Of a DNA stretch of 64,000 nucleotides, positions 8,729 to 16,964 are shown in pieces. Under the pieces are notes generated by a model. It had not been told where the DNA came from. It ran no database searches and was given only the letters and a program-made list of their open reading frames with translations. The stretch comes from Pyrobaculum arsenaticum DSM 13514 (GTDB lineage Archaea; Thermoproteota; Thermoprotei; Thermoproteales; Thermoproteaceae). The position numbers and the translations under genes are program-made. Where the stretch lies: the NCBI RefSeq assembly GCF_000016385.1, contig NC_009376.1, positions 806,001-870,000 of the forward strand, written 5' to 3'. Positions within the stretch are counted from its first letter, which is position 1; every line of letters begins with the position of its first letter.

Positions 8729-9945
8729 GGCACCACCCCCAGCAACCAATTAAAGTATATCTTCTCAAACATCTCCTTAAACATCCTCGTCACTGGCGAA
8801 GGCGGCAGGAACATGCAATCTGGATAAGGCTTCTGCTTCTTTACAAATGGCGTGAAGTCGCAGGCAGCAGCCATGCCATATGCGCCGACATCCAGCGCGC
8901 AGGTGCCCACGATCCTAAATGGCGGCTTGCCAAGCGAAACGCCAGCCAAATCGGCCACAATATTGCTCACCACCCACGGGGCGTAGCTGTGCAGTATCGT
9001 GCCGGCCATCCCCACGGGGACGTTGGGCGCCGCCACGTCGCCTATTACATAGACGTCGTCGTACTTTTCGCTTCTGAAATCGCCGTTTGCCGGATTCCGG
9101 GGCGCGGCCCAGCCGTTCTTGGCCAAGTCGCTGTTAAGCACAGGATCTGGCGCCTTGTGAGGCGGTACAATAAACGCCGCGTCGAACTTTATCTTCTCCC
9201 CTGTAGTGGTCTCTATCTCGTTTTTGCCTAGGTTTTTAATGGCCACGCTCTGGCCGACGCCAATGTAGTCGATGCCTAGTTGCTGAAGGAAGCCGGACAT
9301 CCACTTCGCCGCCATTGGGCCAAAGTTCTCAAAAGGCCTCTTCATTGGGTGTACAACAGTAATCTTCACCTTGTCTCTAAGCCCCCTTGTTAGGTAGTAG
9401 AAGTGGGTCAGCATGGCCAGCTCAATCGGCGCAGGCGGGCATCTATAAGGTAGCGAGTACACCCCAATCACCACGTGGCCGCTCTTGACCTGCACCAGGG
9501 CGTCAGTCACCTTGAGCGAGGGCTCAAGCTCCCACGTATGCGGGAAGCCCGTGTCCACAGTCTCGGCCCCAAGGGCGACCACCAAATTGTCGTAAGTGAA
9601 ATCGCCAGCCGTGGTCGACACCTTGCGATTGGCCGGGTCGATTTTTGTGACCTTAGCCTTTACGAAATTTACGTTGTGTCTTTTTAAAAGATCAAGAGGA
9701 GCGCTTATCTGCTCAGGCCGCCTGTAGCCAAAAGCCACATATAGGTAAGAAGGCCTAAACTCCGTCCTATCCTTCATGTCAACGACGGTAATCTCCACCT
9801 CGCCAGGGCCTAAAAGTTCCCTAACTTCCCTAGATATTATCAAGCCTCCGGTGCCGCCTCCGAGTATTAATAATTTTTTACCATAGTGCAAAAAATATAC
9901 CCTATATTTAAATTTTTTGAGAAAATTTCTAAAGAATAGTTCCAT
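8725..9945 (-). CDS. Sulfide:quinone oxidoreductase-like FAD protein
   Basis: About 406 residues of the SQR family: the FAD site KLLILGGGTGGLIISREV, a central redox cysteine (SLPYRCPPAPIELAM), and a second FAD motif VYVIGDVAAPNVPVGMAGT. Additional cysteines occur near the C terminus (IVGTCALDV, AAACDF), and the tail is amphipathic. ATG 9945 overlaps the upstream stop (TAATG). However the first 18 codons are AT-rich and contain a TATA-like AAATTTAAATATA, so an internal promoter with a TTG start at 9891 (LHYGKK) is a real alternative. It likely passes electrons between quinone and a sulfur or other soluble donor. Confidence 0.8.
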   Translation of the reverse strand: MELFFRNFLKKFKYRVYFLHYGKKLLILGGGTGGLIISREVRELLGPGEVEITVVDMKDRTEFRPSYLYVAFGYRRPEQISAPLDLLKRHNVNFVKAKVTKIDPANRKVSTTAGDFTYDNLVVALGAETVDTGFPHTWELEPSLKVTDALVQVKSGHVVIGVYSLPYRCPPAPIELAMLTHFYYLTRGLRDKVKITVVHPMKRPFENFGPMAAKWMSGFLQQLGIDYIGVGQSVAIKNLGKNEIETTTGEKIKFDAAFIVPPHKAPDPVLNSDLAKNGWAAPRNPANGDFRSEKYDDVYVIGDVAAPNVPVGMAGTILHSYAPWVVSNIVADLAGVSLGKPPFRIVGTCALDVGAYGMAAACDFTPFVKKQKPYPDCMFLPPSPVTRMFKEMFEKIYFNWLLGVVP

Positions 9946-10775
9946 TATGGAAATTCCCAAGCTCCCCAGAGTATCAGGGATGCTCTGATTAGGAATACGG
10001 CCATTATCGCAAGCGCGCCACCCGCCGCTAAAGCCGGCTTCTTGCCCCATGTTGTTAATGTTGCGGCCGCCAAGGCAAGTATCAAACCGCCGGTAGTCAG
10101 TGGGTCGGACATAGCTCCCGCCGCGCTGAACATCGCGGCCGAGGGGCCAAGGGTTGACAGATGCAGGTGGGCCCCGTACGTCAATACAGTCAAGCCGCTG
10201 CCTATTGCAGTCCATCTACCTGCCTCGGTTTTGCCCAGCAGTGCGTAAAGACCGCTCCCGGCGGCCAGGCCCATGAAAAATGCGAGTAACGGCACGCTGG
10301 CTGAGTGCCAGAAGGGTACTCCCCTCTCGTAGGCCAGCAACAGTCCTGTATACAGGGCCACGTATACGCCGAAGGCGGCCATTAGCAGACCTAGCACGTT
10401 CATGACCGCTCTGTTGCGCCCCCACACCGCGATCTTTGCCAGCGGCCTTATCATCGGTAGTGTGAATAGCAGAGACCACAATATCAGTAGCGAAATCCCA
10501 GTTGCTCCCCAGACCATCCAGCTGAAGTGGTTACCGTTGGGGTTAAAAATGGGTAGTACCAACATTCCTGCAGTTGGAGGTTTCAACAGCTCAGATGCCA
10601 AGATGCCTAGGGCAATGGCGGGAAATAGTACGCCCAGCACTCCGCCGACTGCCGCGTATCTAGTGTCTCCCCTCCTCCAGAAGTAGTAAGCCCAAACAAC
10701 AGCTAAGCTGGCTATAGCAAGTAAAGTCATCTCAACAACGACGGGCCAGCCCCAGACAGTGTTACGCACTATCAT
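9945..10775 (-). CDS. NrfD/PsrC-type membrane subunit of the reductase
   Basis: A 276-residue integral membrane protein with about eight hydrophobic helices, typical of the NrfD/PsrC/TtrC quinone-interacting anchor of molybdoenzyme complexes. Features include a first helix WPVVVEMTLLAIASLAVVWA and the loop YERGVPFWHSASVPLLAFF, where PFWHS resembles the conserved PFWN of the family. The start overlaps the Fe-S gene stop (ATGA). It would link the Fe-S subunit encoded upstream to the quinol pool. The substrate of the complex is set by the catalytic subunit. Confidence 0.85.
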   Translation of the reverse strand: MIVRNTVWGWPVVVEMTLLAIASLAVVWAYYFWRRGDTRYAAVGGVLGVLFPAIALGILASELLKPPTAGMLVLPIFNPNGNHFSWMVWGATGISLLILWSLLFTLPMIRPLAKIAVWGRNRAVMNVLGLLMAAFGVYVALYTGLLLAYERGVPFWHSASVPLLAFFMGLAAGSGLYALLGKTEAGRWTAIGSGLTVLTYGAHLHLSTLGPSAAMFSAAGAMSDPLTTGGLILALAAATLTTWGKKPALAAGGALAIMAVFLIRASLILWGAWEFP

Positions 10776-11470
10776 AGCCCCCCTACGTAGTACACTCTTC
10801 CACCTGTCTTTAAATCAGGCCTAGCGAGTTTCGCAACACCGCCGCGTACTAGCTCGGCCACTGGGTCGTTGGGGTTATCTAAGTCTCCGAACATCCTGGA
10901 TCCGGTGGGACAGACCTCCACGCAGGCCGGCGACCAAAGCTTACCATCGCCTTTGTACCGGTGGTAGCAAAATGTACACTTGTCAACCGCGTCTACTCTA
11001 AACGCCCACTTGTTTGGCACCGGCGGCTTGAACAACACACCGCCGTACTGCGTCGCGGGCTCCACCTCCTTGACAAGCGGCTTGTTCTCAGCCTCGTGCC
11101 ACTCGTGCGGCTCCGGCCTATAGCGCGACCCGTAGGGACACGCAATAATGCAGTAGCCACAGCCTATGCACAGATCCTTGTTAACCAGCACCACGCCCTC
11201 TGGCGTCTTGTACGTGGCGCCTGTTGGGCACACCCTCTGACAAGGCGCATCCTCGCAGTGGTAGCAAAGCGAAGACACGAACTTCCTCGACGGCTTGCCG
11301 TTGCTCTCCTCTCTCCACTCAACCCACGTTCTCAGCTTCACAGTCTGCGGCTTGCCGCGGTTAGACGGCTTAGCGGCTGTAAAGACTTGGCCGTGTTCGA
11401 TAATGCACGCCGCTACGCAGGCGCGGCATCCAACGCATTTATTTACGTCAATGACGAAGACCGGCCTCAT
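10772..11470 (-). CDS. Four-cluster ferredoxin-type electron-transfer subunit
   Basis: A 232-residue Fe-S protein with four cysteine clusters of the DmsB/PhsB/TtrB type: CVGCRACVAACIIEHG, CYHCEDAPCQRVCPTGA, CIGCGYCIIACPYGSR, and CTFCYHRY with CVEVCPTGSRMFGDL. It carries electrons between the NrfD-like anchor and the molybdopterin subunit. It starts four bases inside the catalytic subunit's stop (ATGA overlap) and overlaps the anchor gene in the same way, so the three subunits are tightly coupled. No signal peptide is present; such subunits are usually exported together with the Tat-targeted catalytic subunit. Confidence 0.92.
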   Translation of the reverse strand: MRPVFVIDVNKCVGCRACVAACIIEHGQVFTAAKPSNRGKPQTVKLRTWVEWREESNGKPSRKFVSSLCYHCEDAPCQRVCPTGATYKTPEGVVLVNKDLCIGCGYCIIACPYGSRYRPEPHEWHEAENKPLVKEVEPATQYGGVLFKPPVPNKWAFRVDAVDKCTFCYHRYKGDGKLWSPACVEVCPTGSRMFGDLDNPNDPVAELVRGGVAKLARPDLKTGGRVYYVGGL

Positions 11471-14400
11471 AGCCCACCCACCTTACTCACCTCTACTACT
11501 GTGTTGCCCATGGCGCCGGGCGTCCCAAGCCTCCCAGCCAACATTGGGCCGAGGTAGTTGTCGTCGCTGTAGCCGGAGCGGAGGTTTACAAGCTTCTCCG
11601 CCTTAGCCCTAAGCCTCCCCCTCGGCACAAGCCAGTAGTGGTATATCGCAATGATGTCTGGTCTAACCATCGGAGTAACCCTCACCTTAAACCTCGCCGC
11701 AGGTACCTCGCCTACGCCCACTGCCTTTAACTGTTCAAGGACTTTCGGCGCCGCTGGTCTCACCTCTATCACGTCGCCGTCGTTCACCCCTAGCTTAGCC
11801 GCGGTGTCCGGGTGGATCCACGCCATCAGCAACTCGTCAGGAGTCAGCGTGTTAAGCAACATGTTATTCTGCGTATGGCTGTGGGTATGGGTATAGGGCC
11901 CGTGCCTGTAAACCAGCAACAGCCTCTTCGGCGGCTCCGGCGGCACTAGGCCGTTCACCTTGATGTCTGGCGTTGGCGGGCCGGTAGCCCACATGTAGTC
12001 CGGCCTAGCCATGCCGGCGTAGAGCGGCACAGGCGAGAACAAGGGGTCAACACCGCTTTTAGTCCCCCCAAGGTCAGACGGGTCGATAGAGGTCGCAGGC
12101 TTGCCGAATACCCTCTTGACGTCGTATGCCAAGTTGATGCTGTATATCTCGACTTTCCCACTCGGCGTCGGCAACGGCGCCAGGCCCTGGGTAATGGGGG
12201 AGTTGTAGTGGACGACGCGCCACAGCCAAGCCTCCTTGTCTACTGTATACTGGACAGGCTTAAACACATGCACCCTCACCCTCACCTCCCGCCCAAGCGC
12301 TTGGCTCCACCTCTCGTCTACTACAGTTTCTAATCTGCCCGTGGGGACTAACACCATGTAGCCGCCCATCTTATACAAATCGTCAACAGTCGGCGCCCTT
12401 ACCTGGCCGTTCTCGTCAATAATCCTAATCCTCCTAAACGTGGCGTTTATGAAGTTCATCAAGTTGGGGATGGGGAATATGCCGTCTTCCGTTATCATCC
12501 CCACGGGCATGTTCTGGGACCAGTCAGTGCCGTCCCTCGCCTTGACTCCCATCTGCTGTAGCCTCCTGGCAATCATCAACAAAACCTCGAAAATTGTCCT
12601 CCCGTTGCGCGATCTGAACTTCTTGTCCAACTCGCCCGGCTTCTCCCCCTGCTGTAGCCTCGCCTTATACTCCTCGTAATACCAGGGGAACCGCACGGAG
12701 ATGGCTGGGAACGGAGAGAACGGGCCTGGGAGCGCTAGGTCCATTCTCTCTAGGTAGGGGAGGTCGGGCAGAATCACGTCGGCGAAGGCCGTCGTGTCGT
12801 TGAACTGTATGTCGTGGACAATGACAAGGTCGAGGTTGCGGAAAATCTCCTCCACCAGTTTACTGTTGCCGATCTGCGGAATTGGGTTAGACCCCGTGAT
12901 GAAGACCACCTTTGTCTTAAACGGCTTGCCGTAGACAACGCTCTCGTAAAGCGCCTGGACTGTGTCGTACGGGTAGAGGTAGCCCTGCTTTTCAGCCTCC
13001 TCAGCCCATTTCTCCACAAGCGTCGGCACTGGCGGGGCGCCGCGGTCGCTAGGACCAGGCAACGGCGGCGCGATAGGAATTACATACACAGCAGACATGT
13101 TTGAAGAGACGTATTCAGAAAACGTCATTCCCCGTATTGTTTTGTAGGGCACGTCTTTCTTAGTATACTTCATCACCTTGTTATACACATCTGCGTAGGG
13201 CATTATCAAGTGGGTCAATAGGAATAAGCCGCCGGGCTGTTGTATTCTGCCCAGGAGGGCCATCAAGACGCCCACTGCCCTCCAAGTCTGCGGCGAGTTG
13301 CTGTAACGCGGGTCGTGCCAGCCTATGGGAGCCACCGCGCGGTACTGAGACACAATCTTGGCAGCCCTCCTTAAGTCGTTTACATCAACATCCGCCTCTT
13401 TGGCCACGGCCTCCATGTAGTCGCCCACCCCGTGCTTCTTAGCGAGTGCCGCGAGGTTTGCGTCAACCCACTCCTTAAGTATAGTCAACGCGGTCTTCAC
13501 CTTGGCCACTGTCCCATCTTTAAGCTGTACCTCATACTGTCCAAACAAAGAGGCTTGCCTCGCTGCGTTGTCGGGGGCGGGGGCGTTTGTAGCCGTGTCC
13601 CAGACCACGTAGGCAAAGCCGGAAGGCGCCTGCACTCCGTACTTGTCCCAAGCAACCTCGGAGGCGAGCAACGGCAAGCCATCTTCTTTTATTAAAAACG
13701 GCGCGTTTGTATAAGTCCTGAGATACGGCTCTACATAACATCCGTTGTCAAGCACGTATTTGATAAATGCCAAGAGGACTGCGAGGTCTGTGCCGGGCTT
13801 TACAGGTAGCCAGACAGTGGCATATGAGGCGGTCTCGTCGAAGACGGGACTCAACACCACCAGCATCGCTCCCCTCTTCACAGCCTCCATGAAGCGCCAT
13901 GTCTCCGTCACGACGCCTGCGCCTATCACGTTCCTCCTAACTACCAGTATGGCCTCCGCCTCGCCGTAATCTATGCAAGATACGTGGGCTTGGTGGCCAT
14001 GGCCCCAAGTCAGCCAGTGGCCGAGGTAGCGGGGGTAAGTGCAGTAGGGGTTGTCGAAGGTGATCTGCCCGCCGCCGAAAGTGTCGGCGAATCTGGATAT
14101 GGGCACCCCGGCGCGCATAGATGCGGTTGGCCCCCAGGCGCCGAAGAGGAAGGTGAAGGCTTGACGCTCGTTGTTGTCGGCAAGCTCCTTAAGCTTCTTC
14201 GCGATGATTTCGATAGCGGTGTTCCAATCCACCTCCACCATGTCGTCGTACCTGCCGCGGCTCTGCGCTATCTGCCTCTTGACTTCTTCCCACGAGATTT
14301 TGCCCTGGGCCCAGTCGACAAGGGCTTTCCTAGCCATGGGCTTCTTAATGACGTCGGGGTTTAGCCACGTGTTAAACGTGCCTGAGACCCCCCTGGCACA

Positions 14401-14655
14401 TATCCCAATCGCGCTGGTTGGGGCGTTTGTATTAGGCCTAATACGCACCGGCTTACCGTTAACTACATCTATGTAAATGGCGCACTGCGCCATACACATA
14501 CCGCATATAGAGGGTATAGAGACGATAGTTGCCTTAGACTCGGACTGCGGCGCCGCTGTAGTTTCGGCTACGCTCTTTATCGCAAATCCAGCTAGCCCCC
14601 CCGCTATACCTATGGCGACGCCGGTTTTTAAAACATCGCGTCTAGTAAGTGACAT
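11467..14655 (-). CDS. Tat-exported molybdopterin oxidoreductase, tetrathionate/arsenate reductase-like
   Basis: A 1062-residue catalytic subunit with a Tat signal (LTRRDVLKTG). The N-terminal [4Fe-4S] ligands are Cys51, Cys54, Cys58 and Cys86. A candidate molybdenum ligand is Cys205 (DNPYCTYPRY). Molybdopterin motifs include KTKVVFITGSNPIPQIGNSK and a C-terminal TPSGKVEIYS. Its length and Fe-S plus NrfD partners fit the TtrA/ArrA-like branch; Pyrobaculum members of this type have been linked to arsenate, selenate or tetrathionate respiration. The exact substrate cannot be set from sequence. A CTTTATATAAA box lies about 24 bp before the ATG. Confidence 0.85.
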   Translation of the reverse strand: MSLTRRDVLKTGVAIGIAGGLAGFAIKSVAETTAAPQSESKATIVSIPSICGMCMAQCAIYIDVVNGKPVRIRPNTNAPTSAIGICARGVSGTFNTWLNPDVIKKPMARKALVDWAQGKISWEEVKRQIAQSRGRYDDMVEVDWNTAIEIIAKKLKELADNNERQAFTFLFGAWGPTASMRAGVPISRFADTFGGGQITFDNPYCTYPRYLGHWLTWGHGHQAHVSCIDYGEAEAILVVRRNVIGAGVVTETWRFMEAVKRGAMLVVLSPVFDETASYATVWLPVKPGTDLAVLLAFIKYVLDNGCYVEPYLRTYTNAPFLIKEDGLPLLASEVAWDKYGVQAPSGFAYVVWDTATNAPAPDNAARQASLFGQYEVQLKDGTVAKVKTALTILKEWVDANLAALAKKHGVGDYMEAVAKEADVDVNDLRRAAKIVSQYRAVAPIGWHDPRYSNSPQTWRAVGVLMALLGRIQQPGGLFLLTHLIMPYADVYNKVMKYTKKDVPYKTIRGMTFSEYVSSNMSAVYVIPIAPPLPGPSDRGAPPVPTLVEKWAEEAEKQGYLYPYDTVQALYESVVYGKPFKTKVVFITGSNPIPQIGNSKLVEEIFRNLDLVIVHDIQFNDTTAFADVILPDLPYLERMDLALPGPFSPFPAISVRFPWYYEEYKARLQQGEKPGELDKKFRSRNGRTIFEVLLMIARRLQQMGVKARDGTDWSQNMPVGMITEDGIFPIPNLMNFINATFRRIRIIDENGQVRAPTVDDLYKMGGYMVLVPTGRLETVVDERWSQALGREVRVRVHVFKPVQYTVDKEAWLWRVVHYNSPITQGLAPLPTPSGKVEIYSINLAYDVKRVFGKPATSIDPSDLGGTKSGVDPLFSPVPLYAGMARPDYMWATGPPTPDIKVNGLVPPEPPKRLLLVYRHGPYTHTHSHTQNNMLLNTLTPDELLMAWIHPDTAAKLGVNDGDVIEVRPAAPKVLEQLKAVGVGEVPAARFKVRVTPMVRPDIIAIYHYWLVPRGRLRAKAEKLVNLRSGYSDDNYLGPMLAGRLGTPGAMGNTVVEVSKVGGL

Positions 14656-14673
14656 GAGGAAAGTCTATATTCG

Positions 14674-14684
14674 GTTTATATAAA
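14674..14684 (-). promoter_or_regulatory. TATA box of the tetrathionate/arsenate-type reductase operon
   Basis: On the minus strand the sequence reads CTTTATATAAA, centred about 24 bp from the ATG at 14655, implying a transcript starting at or within a base or two of the start codon. The palindrome GTGTACAC stands upstream at 14740-14747; the same octamer precedes the other molybdoenzyme operon. Confidence 0.7.
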
Positions 14685-14757
14685 GCTTGTTATAAAGATT
14701 GGTCTAGAATAGTACAAAATATATGAAAAGTGAAACTATGTGTACACTGAATATAAC

Positions 14758-15192
14758 TTAGCACGTGACGGTTAGGAATTCGCCCTGTGCCTCGGCTTTG
14801 CACCCTATACCTGTAAAAATTCCTTTCACCGTTTCCCTAATCTGCGCATCACTTGCCCGGAAGGTGTTAGGCCCCACGCGGTATATTCCCATAACCTGGG
14901 GCCCTATCCTTGTCAGAACGTCCACGAACTCCTTAGGCGTGTAGTAAGCTCTCAGCAAAACACCTGCGTTGAGTCCCACCTCGTAGCCGCCCCTTCCCGG
15001 GCCTATACTCCTCGCTATTCGGCATATGTGAATCATGTCAAGTGGATCGTAGCCGTGTTCAATCGCGTCAAGGACGGCGGAGAAAACCGCCGAGACGACC
15101 TCCGAGGGCTTCCTCCCTATTTTCCTAACTTTTAGAAAAAACTCGTCGGCAAGTGACCTCTCTACTGCAATTCTGGCGTATTTAGGAGGCAT
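14758..15192 (-). CDS. Conserved small protein, paralogue of the next gene
   Basis: A 144-residue protein of unknown function. The N terminus (MPPKYARIAVERSLADEFFL) could form a short beta strand and helices like a ribbon-helix-helix protein, followed by a glycine-rich RSIGPGRGGYEVG and a C-terminal beta region ending EGEFLTVTC-like (GCKAEAQGEFLTVTC). The paired terminal cysteines recur in the neighbour at 15227-15781, so the two are probably distant paralogues. A CTTTTATATTT box ends about 18 bp before the ATG, with TGTACA between box and start. No function is assigned. Confidence 0.6.
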   Translation of the reverse strand: MPPKYARIAVERSLADEFFLKVRKIGRKPSEVVSAVFSAVLDAIEHGYDPLDMIHICRIARSIGPGRGGYEVGLNAGVLLRAYYTPKEFVDVLTRIGPQVMGIYRVGPNTFRASDAQIRETVKGIFTGIGCKAEAQGEFLTVTC

Positions 15193-15226
15193 GTACCATA
15201 TTGTACACGAAATATAAAAGTTGCGC

Positions 15227-15781
15227 CTAACAGTTCACCTCTGCCACGATTACGTTGCTCTCGTAAGTGGTTTTAACGGTGCAGCCGAATTGCCTAATAG
15301 CCTCCTCTGCGAAGTATCCAAGACACTTTACAGACATCTCTCCAGTCCCGGCGAAGACGATCCACCATGTGTTGCCGCTTCTGCTAAAAGAAAGTCTAGA
15401 AACTGGGAGTAGTGAGAAGAACTGCGACGCCACGGCCATAAACTCGCCGAAGCTCCTAAAGTCTTGTACGGCTATTTTGCCGAATTTGGCCCCGGTCTCT
15501 CTGAGAAAGGCGATGACCTCCTCATCTTCACACATTTTCCACTTTTTAGCGACCAGCTCAAGATAAGAGAGGGGCACTGGGACCACGTCAAATGCCAGGG
15601 CCTTCTCGAGTAGCCTAAACATCTCAATAGCTTTGCCAGGCGTAATGCCCCGCCTAAGGAGCTCCACCGCTAGTTTTAAAGCATCTGAGGCAAGCTTAAC
15701 CACCGAATAGCCTTGCGCCTTGGCAACAGAAGAAGCCTCCTTGGCTACTTCGCTCTCCACAGGCACTGTCGTCCTAGACAC
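15227..15781 (-). CDS. Conserved protein with ribbon-helix-helix-like N terminus
   Basis: About 184 residues. The N-terminal part (SRTTVPVESEVAKEASSVAK, then GYSVVKLASDALKLAVELL) looks like a ribbon-helix-helix segment. The C-terminal half is mixed alpha/beta and ends FGCTVKTTYESNVIVAEVNC, with the same terminal cysteine pair as its neighbour. The frame opens at an ATG inside hemA (15820), but a TATA-like GATTTATAAG about 23 bp before GTG 15781 supports the later, leaderless start. Its position between hemA and a respiratory reductase suggests a heme or redox link, which is inference. Confidence 0.6.
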   Translation of the reverse strand: MSRTTVPVESEVAKEASSVAKAQGYSVVKLASDALKLAVELLRRGITPGKAIEMFRLLEKALAFDVVPVPLSYLELVAKKWKMCEDEEVIAFLRETGAKFGKIAVQDFRSFGEFMAVASQFFSLLPVSRLSFSRSGNTWWIVFAGTGEMSVKCLGYFAEEAIRQFGCTVKTTYESNVIVAEVNC

Positions 15782-15800
15782 AGATGAACCCTTATTCCTC

Positions 15801-16964
15801 TTATAAATCTTTGAGCCCATAGGAAAGCCTCAGAACTGAGATTATTCTGTAGGCCTCATCTATGTCTGAAACAGCTACCTTCTTCAAGTAATTAACAACG
15901 GGTAGCAACGTCCGCTTCACAGTCGTGCGCGCCGCGATCTTCGCCTCCAACCCACCGGCCCTTTCGCCTTCTTCCTCGGCGATTTTAAACCAGTACTCTA
16001 GTAGCTTGGCAGATACCTCCTCTACCCACCTAATCCTGAGTAAACGCTCAAGCGCCACCAATTCCTCCTCGACTATCTCCTCCGCCTTTTTAATCTCCGC
16101 ATCTCTCATGGCGTTGAAGCGGTCAGCTAAGTCCCTAAGGGAGTCTATGGTGACCACCTCCACTGGGAGACCCGCGGCGGTGTTTCTAGGCATTCCCATG
16201 TCTACAATAATACGGACTCTGGCGTCTCTTGGCACGCTTTTTATTATTGGTTCAAAAGTAGCCACAGCAGTAAAAACGACATCAAAATCCTCAAGACACC
16301 TCTCCACAGATCGCTCAGACAGCGGCCAAACCTCGACGCCGAGGTCAGCGGCTTTCTCCACAGAGCGGTTCACCACCACCAAGCGCCTCGCACCTGCGTC
16401 TATGAGCTCTTTCACCAAGCCGCGGCCAACAGAGCCTGCCCCAATGACGCATACGCGGGCGTTGGTCAAATCGATCTTTTCCTTCACATAGAGTATAGAC
16501 AACGAGCCGAGCCCTCTGGGCCCCCGAGAAATGCCAGTCTCCGTCCTTACTCTCTTCCCCACCCTTATAGCTCTCTCCACCACAGTCTTCAAAAGCTCAC
16601 GGGTGTAGCCGGCCCTAACTTGTCTATCAAACGCCTCCTCTAGCTGGCCCAAGACGTCCGTCTCGCCGATGAGCATAGATTCAAGCCCAGCCGCCACGCG
16701 GAAAAGATGACGGGCCGCATCGACGCCGCGGCGTTCTACGACTTTTTCGACATAAGGCGCGTAGCCGCTCTTGACGATTTCAACCACCTCATCTGGCGGG
16801 TTGTATAAGTATGCCTCTACCCTGTTACACGTGTGTAGTACAAAGAGAGGTTGCCGCAACGACACACATACCCTATGTACGCCGTTAGCAACCTTCGACA
16901 ACTCGTCAACGCCGAGCTCCTTATGCGTCAGGGAAAGAGCAACTAAGCCGTTGACTAAATCCAT
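15801..16964 (-). CDS. hemA: Glutamyl-tRNA reductase
   Basis: A 387-residue enzyme that reduces glutamyl-tRNA to glutamate-1-semialdehyde, the first step of C5 heme synthesis. The catalytic Cys46 lies in VLHTCNRVEAYL. The substrate-binding GLESMLIGETDVLGQ and the NADPH fold (VCVIGAGSVGRGLVKEL) are intact, and the C-terminal helical dimerisation domain is present. The start overlaps ccdA by 10 bp. Its placement inside a cytochrome c maturation cluster makes sense because both supply heme proteins. No other hem genes are in the window. Confidence 0.95.
   Translation of the reverse strand: MDLVNGLVALSLTHKELGVDELSKVANGVHRVCVSLRQPLFVLHTCNRVEAYLYNPPDEVVEIVKSGYAPYVEKVVERRGVDAARHLFRVAAGLESMLIGETDVLGQLEEAFDRQVRAGYTRELLKTVVERAIRVGKRVRTETGISRGPRGLGSLSILYVKEKIDLTNARVCVIGAGSVGRGLVKELIDAGARRLVVVNRSVEKAADLGVEVWPLSERSVERCLEDFDVVFTAVATFEPIIKSVPRDARVRIIVDMGMPRNTAAGLPVEVVTIDSLRDLADRFNAMRDAEIKKAEEIVEEELVALERLLRIRWVEEVSAKLLEYWFKIAEEEGERAGGLEAKIAARTTVKRTLLPVVNYLKKVAVSDIDEAYRIISVLRLSYGLKDL

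Noticed and set aside
9946..10215. Long N-terminal extension of the flavoprotein gene at 8725
   Set aside because: The extra 90 codons are antisense-free but overlap the NrfD-like gene in another frame and show no family similarity; the TAATG junction gives a natural start.
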